NCBI RefSeq assembly: GCF_900114615.1
Contig: NZ_FOTS01000017.1
Span: forward strand, 1-64,000
DNA: 64,000 nucleotides
From: Pelosinus propionicus DSM 13327
Lineage (GTDB): Bacteria; Bacillota; Negativicutes; DSM-13327
Direction: 5' to 3'
Each line of letters starts with the position of its first letter. The first letter of the stretch is position 1. This document shows, one piece after another, positions 46,317 to 54,622 of this stretch. The notes below the pieces were generated by a model. That model was not told the DNA's origin and ran no database searches. It was given only the letters and a program-made list of their open reading frames with translations. The position numbers were made by a program, and so were the translations under genes.

Positions 46317-46353
46317 AAAAGGCTGCTCTGTACTGACAGAGCAGCCTTTTCGT
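46317..46353 (+). terminator. Bidirectional terminator between yitT and ribU
   Basis: AAAAGGCTGCTCTGT (46317-46331) and ACAGAGCAGCCTTTT (46336-46350) pair exactly over 15 bases. The genes on either side converge, so it can end both transcripts. Confidence 0.9.
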
Positions 46354-46380
46354 ATCCTTATTTTGTGATGTAACCCATGC

Positions 46381-46968
46381 TTATCTCTCGCACAGCACAG
46401 GGAAAAGCTTCTTGTAAATCATCAATGTAAGTAGAGACATCACAATTCCTTTTATCAAATTAAAAGGTGCAATCCCTAAAGCAATGAAGGATTTCAAATC
46501 AATAATCTTGGGATTTGCGATTGTTCCTAAATTAATAATTTGTTCTAAGGGGAAATGCAGGACAGCTTGATATAAGGGTAATAGAATAAAATAATTCAGC
46601 AAAGACGCAGAAACCATCATAGAGAAGGTTCCAACGAGAAGAGAAATCACGGCACTCTGAAGACTCGTATGGCGCCGATATAAATAGCTTGCTGGCAGAA
46701 TAAAAGCAATTCCCACCAAAAAATTAGCAACTTCGCCAATTCCCATTGTCTGTGTATTCGCAGCATGCAAAACATTTTTTATTAATTCAATAGCAACACC
46801 CGCCATAGGCCCAAGTACAAAAGCACCAATAATCACAGGCAGTTCACTAGCGTCTAATTTTAAAAAACTCGGCATCATCGGCAACGGCACTTCAAAAAAC
46901 ATCAAAATTACAGCAATCGCTGATAATATTCCAATTTTAGTAATATATCGCGTATTGGCAGAAATCAT
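46381..46968 (-). CDS. ribU: ECF transporter riboflavin-binding S component RibU
   Basis: 195 residues from the ATG at 46968 (GGGGGA six bases upstream). The longer frame of 37 extra codons runs through the terminator of the riboswitch and is not translated. About five to six membrane segments with VPLPMMPSFLKLDASELPVIIGAFVLGP (conserved K-L-D-S and E-L-P) and the C-terminal GIAPFNLIKGIVMS, typical of RibU. It pairs with the shared EcfA-A'-T energising module coded elsewhere. An FMN riboswitch and terminator precede it, giving shut-off at high flavin. Confidence 0.93.
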   Translation of the reverse strand: MISANTRYITKIGILSAIAVILMFFEVPLPMMPSFLKLDASELPVIIGAFVLGPMAGVAIELIKNVLHAANTQTMGIGEVANFLVGIAFILPASYLYRRHTSLQSAVISLLVGTFSMMVSASLLNYFILLPLYQAVLHFPLEQIINLGTIANPKIIDLKSFIALGIAPFNLIKGIVMSLLTLMIYKKLFPVLCER

Positions 46969-47021
46969 ATCAAATCCCCCTATTAAAGTAATCCCTATCA
47001 ACTTATATTTTCTCATCACAG

Positions 47022-47060
47022 AGCACAAAAAAATTCCCGAAATCTCTTCGGGAATTTTAA
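47022..47060 (-). terminator. Expression-platform terminator of the FMN riboswitch
   Basis: AATTCCCGAA and TTCGGGAATT (about 47032-47056) form the stem, with seven T on the minus strand (A run 47027-47033). Its position between aptamer and ribU start fits ligand-dependent termination. Confidence 0.85.
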
Positions 47061-47160
47061 TTACTACACGCAAACACATCTTTCATGTCGGCTTACTAAG
47101 CCCATACACTGATGTATCTCCAGAAAGTTAAACTTTCTATTAAATACATAATGCGCTGCT

Positions 47161-47280
47161 TTCTCTTCTTACATCCAGACTATACTGTCGGCTTTGGAAT
47201 TACACCAAATCTGCCTTGCGGCTCGTGGGCTTGCAGAATCTGCTTACCACCGGTCGGGAATTGAACCCTGCCCTGAAGAT
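47161..47280 (-). promoter_or_regulatory. FMN riboswitch (RFN element)
   Basis: On the minus strand the element opens with ATCTTCAGGGCAGGG, continues with AATTCCCGACCGG and AGCCCACGAGC, and closes with CCGACAGTATAGTCTGGATG followed by AAGAAGA that pairs with the opening. These are the invariant RFN blocks that fold into a six-stem junction binding FMN. It controls ribU through the terminator at 47022-47060. Confidence 0.95.
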
Positions 47281-47308
47281 ATTTCAATTTATTTAATTTT
47301 AGCCCCAG

Positions 47309-47323
47309 AGATAATCATTATCA
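47309..47323 (-). promoter_or_regulatory. Fur-type box in the ribU promoter region
   Basis: AGATAATCATTATCA differs from the 7-1-7 Fur/PerR consensus TGATAATNATTATCA at one position and is almost a perfect palindrome. It lies about 30 bases upstream of the riboswitch start, where a promoter would be. A TAAAAT sequence (minus strand) follows as a possible -10. Confidence 0.5.
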
Positions 47324-47396
47324 CCGAGTGATGATGATGGGTTCATTGTAGCAAATTTTCGGCACCTTTGCAAGGATAATAAACTGAGAAAAATAC

Positions 47397-47430
47397 TGCG
47401 GTTCTTAAAGAATCCCCCCATTAAACCGCA
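47397..47430 (-). terminator. Possible terminator after the Nramp gene
   Basis: TGCGGTT (47397-47403) pairs with AACCGCA (47424-47430); on the minus strand it is followed by GTATTTTTCTC. It lies about 130 bases past the Nramp stop; a second 8-bp stem (GTGAAGCA/TGCTTCAC, 47477-47513) lies between. Confidence 0.5.
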
Positions 47431-47561
47431 AGATACGTTAAATACTTCTCTTTGTTTTGTAGTATTACGAGAATTAGTGAAGCATTCTCTTAAGAAACAG
47501 GGCATTGCTTCACTAACCCGAATGGCATATCACTAGCATTCTAAGAAAATGCCTTACAACA

Positions 47562-48824
47562 TTACTTAATAAAATCCCACAGCAGCATCATATTTAATCC
47601 GGAAACAATAAGACCGATCCCCCATAACACGATTTGCTGCAAACCAGTATTTGCATATTTCCCCATAACCTTTGTTGAAGATGTCAAATAAATCTGCAAG
47701 AATATTGTCCAAGGCAATTGAATACTAAGGAACATTTGAGAATATACCAGCCCTTGAAATGGACTTTCTATGAAGAAGATAGCCACGACTGCCAGCCCGT
47801 AAGTTATCGCTACCCCCATCCATGAATGACGGTCTTTAATATCATATGGTTCTCTAAAGATACCTGCAAAGATACTACCACCAGCCATGCCTGCAGTAAC
47901 AGTAGAAGAAATGCCTGCGAATAAAAGGGCAATTGCAAAAACAACAGCTGCAGCATTCCCCAATAAAGGACGCAGCATAATTTCTGCTTGCTCTAATTCA
48001 TCAACAGATACCTGATTGCTAAAAAATACGGCAGCAGCAACCAATATCATAGCACTATTAATGGCCCAGCCAATACACATAGAAAATAAAGTATCTGCAA
48101 ACTCATACTTTAACTGCCGCTTTATCACAGCATCATCTTCCAAATTCCATTGCCGGCTTTGAATGACTTCAGAATGCAGAAATAAATTGTGAGGCATGAC
48201 CACTGCTCCAAGCACACTCATTACCACCAGCATAGCTCCATCAGGAATAACAGGTGTTACCCATCCAATAGCAGCTTCAGACCATTCAATATTAACCAAG
48301 CTTAGTTCAAATAGGAACGCTACACCAATGATTGAAACAAAGCCCATAATCCATTTTTCTAACCGTTTATAAGAATTCGCCCATAACATCCAGCCGCAGC
48401 CAATACCTGTTAATAAGGCTCCAAGTTTTAGAGGAATATGAAACAGCATATGCAGAGCAATCGCAGCACCCAATATTTCAGCCATACCAGTGGCCACTGC
48501 TGCCGTTATTGCCGAAAGCAATACCGTTCTTGATACTAAGGGACGCAGATATTCAGTAGCTGCTTCCGATAAGCATCGCCCTGTAACAATTCCTAAATGA
48601 GCTACATTATGCTGCAAGATGATCAGCATAATGGTAGATAAAGTTACCATCCATAGCAGTTTATAACCATAATCTGCTCCTGCAGCTAAATTGGCCGCCC
48701 AATTCCCAGGATCGATAAATCCAACAGTTACCAGTATACCAGGTCCAATGTATCGCAAAATCTCCCTGGCCCTTAGATTCAGCCCATGCTCTTCCTGAAA
48801 AAAGCCCTTCACTCCTTTGAGCAT
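47562..48824 (-). CDS. Nramp-family divalent metal (Mn/Fe) transporter
   Basis: 420 residues from the ATG at 48824 (AAGGAG about eight bases upstream); a TTG 11 codons earlier is the alternative. About 11 membrane segments. The metal-site motif in TM1 is FIDPGNWAANL (DPGN) and in TM6 VMPHNLFLHS, where the usual Met of the A-x-x-M-P-H site is present (GAVVMPHN). Proton-coupled uptake of manganese or iron is the known role. Starts divergently from the sporulation kinase gene with 265 bases between; the gap carries Spo0A boxes. Confidence 0.9.
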   Translation of the reverse strand: MLKGVKGFFQEEHGLNLRAREILRYIGPGILVTVGFIDPGNWAANLAAGADYGYKLLWMVTLSTIMLIILQHNVAHLGIVTGRCLSEAATEYLRPLVSRTVLLSAITAAVATGMAEILGAAIALHMLFHIPLKLGALLTGIGCGWMLWANSYKRLEKWIMGFVSIIGVAFLFELSLVNIEWSEAAIGWVTPVIPDGAMLVVMSVLGAVVMPHNLFLHSEVIQSRQWNLEDDAVIKRQLKYEFADTLFSMCIGWAINSAMILVAAAVFFSNQVSVDELEQAEIMLRPLLGNAAAVVFAIALLFAGISSTVTAGMAGGSIFAGIFREPYDIKDRHSWMGVAITYGLAVVAIFFIESPFQGLVYSQMFLSIQLPWTIFLQIYLTSSTKVMGKYANTGLQQIVLWGIGLIVSGLNMMLLWDFIK

Positions 48825-48979
48825 AAACAGATTCTCCTTTATATTGTAATTACGCAAATGTACTGTTTTCTTTTATTATTTATTCTTTATTCTTTAATTT
48901 ATCCCTCTTTAAAATATAGAAAAACGATTATTATAGAATATAATATTTTAATTAATATAAGCTTCATGATAATTAAAAA

Positions 48980-49021
48980 TTCGACAAAATCTCCGAAGGA
49001 AAAATATACCTCTCTGTCGAA
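48980..49021. promoter_or_regulatory. Two Spo0A boxes upstream of the sporulation kinase gene
   Basis: TTCGACA (48980-48986; reverse complement TGTCGAA, in the context ATTTTGTCGAAT) and TGTCGAA (49015-49021) match the 0A-box consensus. They are inverted to each other, 28 bases apart, and lie 70-110 bases before the kinase start, in the divergent gap with the Nramp gene. Confidence 0.6.
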
Positions 49022-49089
49022 CATAGCAAACATTTCCATCGTTTCAAATAAATTTAAAATCTATCTTTATTTGGGAGGTATAAGTTTAT

Positions 49090-50547
49090 ATGAAAAGTCA
49101 TTTAAAACAAAAAGAATCTTTTCTTTCTAACCCCATAAACCTAAGGCCATATGAAGATAAGTTTAAATCTCTAGCTGATAACTCCCCTGATATAATTATC
49201 CGCTTTGATAGATACTTAAAATTTATTTATGCGAATCCTGCTTTAAAAACTGCTACAGGTATTTTACCTGACCAGATCGTTGGTACAAAGTTACGTGACT
49301 TTTCACTTTCACCTCATGATTATCAATTTTGGAAAAGTAAAATTTCCAAAGTTTTTGAAACAAAAAAGAGCGTAACCTTTCAGTCTAAATTTAGAACCTT
49401 TCACAATGACCCTTTTTATTATCATGCTCATTTGGTGCCTGAGCTTAGTTCTAGCGGTTCCATTCAATCTGTATTATGCACGTTGCGCAATATTACAGAT
49501 TTAAAACATGCAGAACAAGATCTGAGAAGACACCAGGAACGAACGCAAAACTTACTCAATGCTATTCCTGATACGTTATTTATTTTAGATAAAGATGGGA
49601 CAATCCTTGATTATCAAGCCTCTCAAAACCTTTTTACCCGCATTTCTACTACCTCTTTTAAAAATAAAAATATTGCGGATCTGCTTCCTCACGCAGCACC
49701 CCAAATTATGTATTACTTTGGAAAAGCTTTGACTCATAACAACATGCAATTCTTTCAGTTTCAAGATACAGTCAACACAAAGGTTTATTATTATGAAGGA
49801 CGAATTACTGCGAACAATAAAAATGATTTTTTCTTAATTATTCGCGATATTAGTTCCTTAAAACAAATGCAGCAGCATTTAACACGCTTTGATCGTCTGC
49901 ACCTAGTTGGCGAAATGGCTGTCAGCATAGGTCATGAAATCCGAAATCCGATGACAACTGTCCGTGGCTTTTTGCAAATGTTCTTTCAAAAAGATATCTT
50001 TCAAAACTATAAAGATCTTTTGGATCTTATGATAACAGAGATTGACCACGCTAACACGATTATGAGCGAATTTATTTCGTTGGCCAAAAATAAGGCTCTA
50101 ACATTAGAACCACAAAATTTAAATACGCTTATTCGCTCTCTCCATCCTTTAATACAGGCTGATGCAATGATTACAAATAAAATAATCTCTCTCCACTTAG
50201 AGCCTATTCCTGATTTTCCGATTGATGATAAGGAAATTAGTCAACTCATACTCCATCTTGCCCGTAATGGCCTGGAAGCTATGCCGCCCCGCTCCATATT
50301 ATACATTTATACCTTCCTTGAGGCCGGAAAGGTGGTTTTAGCGATTAAAGATCAGGGTTCAGGCATAGCACCTGAGCATGAAGAGAAATTAGTAACTCCT
50401 TTTTTTAGTACCAAAGAAAATCAACTGGGTCTAGGACTGGCAATTAGCTATAATATTGCCGCTAGGCATAATGCAGAAATCATGTTCGATACAAGCCCTT
50501 TAGGCACTACATTTTATGTAAGATTTAACATGCCGCCATGTGAATGA
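49090..50547 (+). CDS. PAS-domain histidine kinase of the sporulation (KinA/KinE) type
   Basis: 485 residues, soluble (no membrane segment). Two PAS domains (about 20-145 and 150-265), a HisKA dimerisation domain with the phospho-acceptor His in SIGHEIRNPMTTVRGFLQ, and an HATPase_c domain with N-box HLARNGLEAMP, G1 KDQGSGIAPEH, F box TPFFSTKE and G2 GLGLAIS. The HEIRNPMT sequence is typical of kinases that feed Spo0F. RBS GGGAGGT. The Spo0A boxes upstream and spo0F at the left of the window support a phosphorelay role, but partner choice is inference. Confidence 0.88.
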   Translation: MKSHLKQKESFLSNPINLRPYEDKFKSLADNSPDIIIRFDRYLKFIYANPALKTATGILPDQIVGTKLRDFSLSPHDYQFWKSKISKVFETKKSVTFQSKFRTFHNDPFYYHAHLVPELSSSGSIQSVLCTLRNITDLKHAEQDLRRHQERTQNLLNAIPDTLFILDKDGTILDYQASQNLFTRISTTSFKNKNIADLLPHAAPQIMYYFGKALTHNNMQFFQFQDTVNTKVYYYEGRITANNKNDFFLIIRDISSLKQMQQHLTRFDRLHLVGEMAVSIGHEIRNPMTTVRGFLQMFFQKDIFQNYKDLLDLMITEIDHANTIMSEFISLAKNKALTLEPQNLNTLIRSLHPLIQADAMITNKIISLHLEPIPDFPIDDKEISQLILHLARNGLEAMPPRSILYIYTFLEAGKVVLAIKDQGSGIAPEHEEKLVTPFFSTKENQLGLGLAISYNIAARHNAEIMFDTSPLGTTFYVRFNMPPCE

Positions 50548-50588
50548 TCTATCGTAATTTTACCAGATTAATATCTTAATAATTTCTA

Positions 50589-50617
50589 TTGACAAGACCT
50601 TAAGAAAACGATAAAAT
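50589..50617 (+). promoter_or_regulatory. Sigma-A promoter of the pfl operon
   Basis: TTGACA (50589-50594), a 17-base spacer and TAAAAT (50612-50617). The riboswitch begins about 30 bases downstream. Confidence 0.82.
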
Positions 50618-50649
50618 TTGTTCCATAAGAATCACTTACATTTCATAAA

Positions 50650-50757
50650 AGCAGATACAGAACTGGCGGATCGTGGAATAACCACAAGGGACTGTATTTT
50701 GAATTAGCCGACCGCCTGGGCATAACTTATTTAGTTGTGTTCAGGCGGTTTTTTTTA
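50650..50757 (+). promoter_or_regulatory. ZTP/ZMP riboswitch (pfl motif) with terminator
   Basis: The aptamer (about 50650-50722) shows ACTGGCGG, GTGGAATAACCAC, GGGACTG and the hallmark CCGACCGCCTGGGC. The terminator is CCGCCTG (50712-50718) with CAGGCGG (50742-50748) and eight T. The overlap of the 3' aptamer arm with the terminator arm fits the known mechanism: bound ZMP/ZTP, which builds up when 10-formyl-tetrahydrofolate is short, stabilises the aptamer and lets transcription proceed. The motif got its name from pfl genes, and pflB follows here. Confidence 0.93.
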
Positions 50758-50778
50758 TTTAGTATATGATTTATATCA

Positions 50779-50831
50779 TAGGCAAAACATGATAATAAGG
50801 ATATAATAAAGTTAATTGATAACAATTATCA
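50779..50831 (+). promoter_or_regulatory. Second pflB promoter with an overlapping Fur-type box
   Basis: TAGGCA (50779-50784), 17 bases, TATAAT (50802-50807) form a possible promoter downstream of the riboswitch. TGATAACAATTATCA (50817-50831) matches TGATAATNATTATCA at all but one position and would cover the transcription start. This could allow expression that bypasses the riboswitch, repressible by an iron regulator. Confidence 0.45.
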
Positions 50832-50852
50832 ATACTAGGGAGGAATCATAAT

Positions 50853-53084
50853 ATGAAACAAGCATGGAAAGAATTTAAACCGGGTAAATGGCAAACCTCA
50901 ATTAATGTACGCGATTTTATTCAAAATAACTATGCCCCCTATGAAGGCAATAGTGATTTTTTAGCTCCCGTAACGCCTCGCACTAAGAAGCTATGGGATA
51001 AGTGCAGCTTATTACTGTCTCAAGAGCGAGAAAAGCAAGGTGTATTAGATGTTGATCCTAATGTTGTTTCCACTATCACTTCTCACCAGCCAGGGTATAT
51101 TGAAAAAGAATTAGAGATTATTGTTGGCTTGCAAACAGATGCTCCTCTTAAGAGAAGTGTTATTGCTAACGGAGGCGTTCGAATGGCTGAACAAGCTTGC
51201 GAGGCCTATGGATATAAACTGAACCCTGCTATAAGTGATATTTATCATAATCATGTGACCACACATAATACTGCTGTATTTAATATGTACACTGATGAAA
51301 TGAAAAAAGCCCGCAAATTAGGGATTATTACAGGTCTGCCAGACGGCTATGGTCGAGGACGTATTATTGGCGATTATCGCCGCATAGCACTCTATGGAGT
51401 TAATCATTTATTAGAAGCTAAAAGAAATGACTTGCAAGGTCTTGCCAATCAACCAATGGATGAAAAAACGCTGTGTTTGCGTGAAGAAGTCTCAGCACAA
51501 ATTGCAGCTCTTAACGATATAATACTTATGGGAAACTCTTATGGTTTTGACATTAGCCGGCCGGCTGAAAATGCGCAAGAAGCCGTTCAGTGGTTATATC
51601 TCGGCTACCTCGCCTCCATTAAAGAACAAAATGGTGCTGCTATGTCTATTGGTCGTGTATCCACCTTCCTTGATATCTATCTTGCCAGAGATTTATCCAA
51701 TAATACACTGACAGAAAGTGCTGCTCAAGAACTGATTGATCAAATGGTCATTAAGCTACGATTAGCCCGTCATTTGCGTACACCTGATTATAACGAGTTA
51801 TTTGCTGGTGATCCATTATGGGTCACTGAAGCAATTGGAGGTACAGGACTGGATGGCCGCACTTTAGTAACCCGTACCTCTTATCGAATCTTACACACTT
51901 TATATAATTTAGGTCCTGCTCCTGAACCGAATTTAACTATTTTATGGTCGGTAGATCTGCCAGCTGCTTTTAAAAAATTCTGCGCAAAAGTTTCTTTAGA
52001 CACCAGTGCAATTCAATATGAAAATGATGACATTATGAGACCTGTATATGGCGATGATTATGCAATTGCCTGCTGCGTATCAGCAATGCGTGTTGGTGAA
52101 CAGATGCAGCTTTTTGGCGCCAGAGCCAATTTAGCAAAAGCCTTGCTATTAGCAATTAACGGCGGCCGGGATGAAAATAGCGGTGAACAATTGGCACCTG
52201 TTATGCCGATCCCAACCGGAGAGTATTTGGATTACGAGATTGTTAGGAATAACTTATCAAAAGTTCTTAGCTGGCTGACTGGCTTGTATGTAAACACGAT
52301 GAATCTGATTCACTTTAGCCATGATAAATATGCTTACGAACGCGCGCAAATGGCGCTGCACGATACCGATGTAAAACGCATCATGGCTTTTGGCGTAGCT
52401 GGCTTATCAGTAGCTACCGATTCTTTAAGCGCCATCCGCTATGGAAAGGTAAAGCCGCTGCGTGATGAAACAGGCCTTGCCAAAGACTTTGTTATTGATG
52501 GAGAGTTTCCATTCTACGGCAACGATGATGACCAGGTTGATACCTTGGCTATAGAATTAAGCCAAGAATTTAGCCAAAAGTTAAAAGAACACGCCGCTTA
52601 TCGTGATGCAGAACATACACTATCTATACTTACTATTACCTCTAATGTTATGTATGGCAAAAAGACAGGCGCAACTCCTGACGGACGTAAAGCAGGTCAA
52701 GCTTTTGCCCCGGGTGCCAACCCAATGCACGGTCGAGATAAAAAAGGTGCACTCGCCGCTATGCAGTCTATCTGCAAACTATCTTATGATGATTGTCGTG
52801 ATGGAATTTCATATACCTTCTCTATTCTTCCTGCTACCTTAGGAAAAACAGCAGAAGCCAGAATACAGAATTTAGCAGGCATATTGGACGGCTATGCAGC
52901 AAGCCAAGGACATCACATTAATGTAAATGCCTTAGATCGCAGCATTTTGGAAGATGCAAGAAAGCATCCTGAAAAATACCCTCAGCTTACCATTCGAGTA
53001 TCAGGTTATGCCGTTAACTTCATTAAGCTCACTCCTGCTCAACAAGCAGAAGTAATTGAACGCACATTTTACGAGTCATTGTAA
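50853..53084 (+). CDS. pflB: Pyruvate formate-lyase (formate C-acetyltransferase)
   Basis: 743 residues, the normal length. It cleaves pyruvate with CoA to acetyl-CoA and formate by a glycyl-radical mechanism in anaerobes. The adjacent active-site cysteines are seen in [13 protein letters not shown], and the glycyl-radical loop near the C-terminus is [14 protein letters not shown] with the radical Gly in [21 protein letters not shown] near residue 170 is typical of PflB. RBS AGGGAGG. Followed by pflA after an ACCACAAAG-type hairpin. Control by the ZTP riboswitch ties formate production to folate one-carbon demand. Confidence 0.96.
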   Translation: MKQAWKEFKPGKWQTSINVRDFIQNNYAPYEGNSDFLAPVTPRTKKLWDKCSLLLSQEREKQGVLDVDPNVVSTITSHQPGYIEKELEIIVGLQTDAPLKRSVIANGGVRMAEQACEAYGYKLNPAISDIYHNHVTTHNTAVFNMYTDEMKKARKLGIITGLPDGYGRGRIIGDYRRIALYGVNHLLEAKRNDLQGLANQPMDEKTLCLREEVSAQIAALNDIILMGNSYGFDISRPAENAQEAVQWLYLGYLASIKEQNGAAMSIGRVSTFLDIYLARDLSNNTLTESAAQELIDQMVIKLRLARHLRTPDYNELFAGDPLWVTEAIGGTGLDGRTLVTRTSYRILHTLYNLGPAPEPNLTILWSVDLPAAFKKFCAKVSLDTSAIQYENDDIMRPVYGDDYAIACCVSAMRVGEQMQLFGARANLAKALLLAINGGRDENSGEQLAPVMPIPTGEYLDYEIVRNNLSKVLSWLTGLYVNTMNLIHFSHDKYAYERAQMALHDTDVKRIMAFGVAGLSVATDSLSAIRYGKVKPLRDETGLAKDFVIDGEFPFYGNDDDQVDTLAIELSQEFSQKLKEHAAYRDAEHTLSILTITSNVMYGKKTGATPDGRKAGQAFAPGANPMHGRDKKGALAAMQSICKLSYDDCRDGISYTFSILPATLGKTAEARIQNLAGILDGYAASQGHHINVNALDRSILEDARKHPEKYPQLTIRVSGYAVNFIKLTPAQQAEVIERTFYESL

Positions 53085-53117
53085 GAAAATATTAAAATAC
53101 AATTAAAAAGATAATCC

Positions 53118-53216
53118 GAACCACAAAGACACTCACAACACAAAGATATTTCACAAAGGGTCTATCAAAATAGTCTTTTGTAGTCCTCTTTGTGTACGAC
53201 AGAGCCTTTGTGGTTC
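53118..53216. repeat. ACCACAAAG-family long hairpin between pflB and pflA
   Basis: GAACCACAAAG (53118-53128) pairs with CTTTGTGGTTC (53206-53216) and ACACAAAGA (53138-53146) pairs with TCTTTGTGT (53187-53195), giving a nested stem about 99 bases long. The outer arm is the same sequence as at 16.9 and 54.55 kb. Confidence 0.65.
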
Positions 53217-53247
53217 AATTATTTTTTAGCGCTAGGAGATGTTCACT

Positions 53248-53967
53248 ATGCAAGGGTATTATCATTCTATAGAACACTTTGGGACTGTTGATGGACAAGG
53301 TATTCGTTATGTACTATTTTTGTCCGGCTGTCAATTGCGTTGCCGCTTCTGTCACAATCCTGATACTTGGCAGCAAAACTGCCAAACCATTACCACAGAA
53401 AAAATTTTAAAAGACCTGCTACATTATCGACACTTTTATGATGCTTCCAACGGAGGAATTACAGCAAGCGGTGGTGAACCATTGCTTCAGTCTCAATTTC
53501 TTGCCGAGCTGTTCCTTGCCTGTCAAAGCCATAATATCCATACTACCATTGATACTGCTGGATATTATGATCCAAAGCACCTCACTACTGTTTTACCCTA
53601 CACCAATGCAGCATTATTTAGCATAAAGGCTGTAGATCCCCAAAAGCACCGTTGGTTGGCAGGGTTTGATAATCAGCAGATTCTTGAAAATTTAAACTAT
53701 GTAGCCCAGTCAATTCCCATGACGTTACGCTATGTAATCATCCCGGGGCTCACCAATTCATTAGAAGATTTACAGGCACTTGCTGGTCTTGTTCATACTC
53801 TGCCGGCTTTAGTCCCAATTGAAGTACTGCCCTATCACTCTTTAGGACGGCACAAATGGAAAACACTGAATATGAAATATACCTTAGATGATATTCCTGA
53901 TGCTACTACCCAAGATATAGCAACTGCCTCTAATATCCTAAAATCGGAAGGTATTACTATCGTATAA
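53248..53967 (+). CDS. pflA: Pyruvate formate-lyase activating enzyme
   Basis: 239 residues from the ATG at 53248 (GGAG nine bases upstream; the ATG at 53239 has no spacing). A radical-SAM enzyme that makes the glycyl radical on PflB. The cluster motif CxxxCxxC is CQLRCRFC, in GCQLRCRFCHNPDTW; ASGGEPLLQ and VIIPGLTN follow as SAM and substrate motifs. Part of the pflB-pflA operon under the upstream ZTP riboswitch. Confidence 0.95.
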   Translation: MQGYYHSIEHFGTVDGQGIRYVLFLSGCQLRCRFCHNPDTWQQNCQTITTEKILKDLLHYRHFYDASNGGITASGGEPLLQSQFLAELFLACQSHNIHTTIDTAGYYDPKHLTTVLPYTNAALFSIKAVDPQKHRWLAGFDNQQILENLNYVAQSIPMTLRYVIIPGLTNSLEDLQALAGLVHTLPALVPIEVLPYHSLGRHKWKTLNMKYTLDDIPDATTQDIATASNILKSEGITIV

Positions 53968-53992
53968 GAACACTGACGGGCAAAATAGAAGC

Positions 53993-54067
53993 GAACCGCA
54001 GATTTGCAGAGAACACATAGAAAAGATAGATGGGATTTTTTTTGCACTCTCTGTTCCTCTGCGATTC
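53993..54067. repeat. Related hairpin after pflA (GAACCGCAGA variant)
   Basis: GAACCGCAGA (53993-54002) pairs with TCTGCGATTC (54058-54067) at nine of ten positions; inside, GCAGAGAACA and a TCTCTGTTC arm pair too, and a run of eight T lies in the loop side (54036-54043). It resembles the ACCACAAAG family in layout. Confidence 0.45.
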
Positions 54068-54130
54068 CGTCATTCTTTTTTTTTGTTTGTGTGTGTTCCA
54101 TCTAAGGGTGAATGCTTGGCGGCAACTTAG

Positions 54131-54334
54131 TTATATCAAAGTTTTGAGCAACGTCAAAACTGCGATTGTACCTCCAGTCCATATGATCCATTTAGAAACA
54201 TTCCATCTCCCTGCTGCTGCCTCTACTTGATCATCTATAATTGTCCCTACTTCTTTTATTTTCACTTCTGCATCTTTGATGAGCTGTTCTACGTCCTTAC
54301 TGCTTTTTTCAAAATCATTTCTCATATTTTTCAT
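54131..54334 (-). CDS. Small protein with coiled-coil and one C-terminal membrane segment
   Basis: 67 residues. Residues 1-45 are charged and helical (SSKDVEQLIKDAEVKIKEVG), residues about 48-66 are hydrophobic (WIIWTGGTIAVLTLLKTL), so a tail-anchored or YtxH-like stress-type protein is plausible. AGGGGTGA lies eight bases before the ATG. Single gene, no recognised family, opposite strand to pflA. Confidence 0.6.
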   Translation of the reverse strand: MKNMRNDFEKSSKDVEQLIKDAEVKIKEVGTIIDDQVEAAAGRWNVSKWIIWTGGTIAVLTLLKTLI

Positions 54335-54546
54335 CTTGTCACCCCTTTTCTATAAGATTAATAAAACAAGTTACTTACCATACTATATGCATTATGTATA
54401 GTAGATGTTCTTATTGTAAAGCTCAGGAAAAAAATACATAAAGCAGTCTTTAAACAATTACAGGATTGATTCGCTATGCTCACAATGAATGATAGCTAGA
54501 TACTCTAAAGAACGCTACGCGTCCTTACAAATTTACAAAACAAATT

Positions 54547-54600
54547 GAACCACAAAGATGCAATGCTGCAACATAGGCATTGCGTCTTTGTGGTTCATGA
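54547..54600 (-). terminator. ACCACAAAG-family hairpin after pepT
   Basis: GAACCACAAAGATGCAATG (54547-54565) pairs with 54578-54596 over 19 positions with one wobble. It probably ends the pepT transcript, though no strong T run follows. Confidence 0.6.
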
Positions 54601-54622
54601 AATCTTACATATCTCTATTAAT

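Larger units (their letters stand above)
50548..50852 (+). other. 305-bp control region of the pfl operon
   Basis: Holds, in order, a sigma-A promoter, a ZTP riboswitch with terminator, a second weaker promoter and a Fur-type box, each listed separately. No gene is present. Confidence 0.7.

Noticed and set aside
47299-47505. 68-codon minus-strand ORF upstream of ribU
   Set aside because: It overlaps the ribU promoter region, Fur-type box and a hairpin, with no RBS.
48786-49130. 114-codon plus-strand ORF before the sporulation kinase
   Set aside because: It starts inside the Nramp gene on the other strand, crosses the Spo0A boxes and overlaps the kinase start.
16891-54600. ACCACAAAG hairpins as a CRISPR array
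   Set aside because: The copies are far apart and palindromic, without regular spacers and without cas genes in the window.
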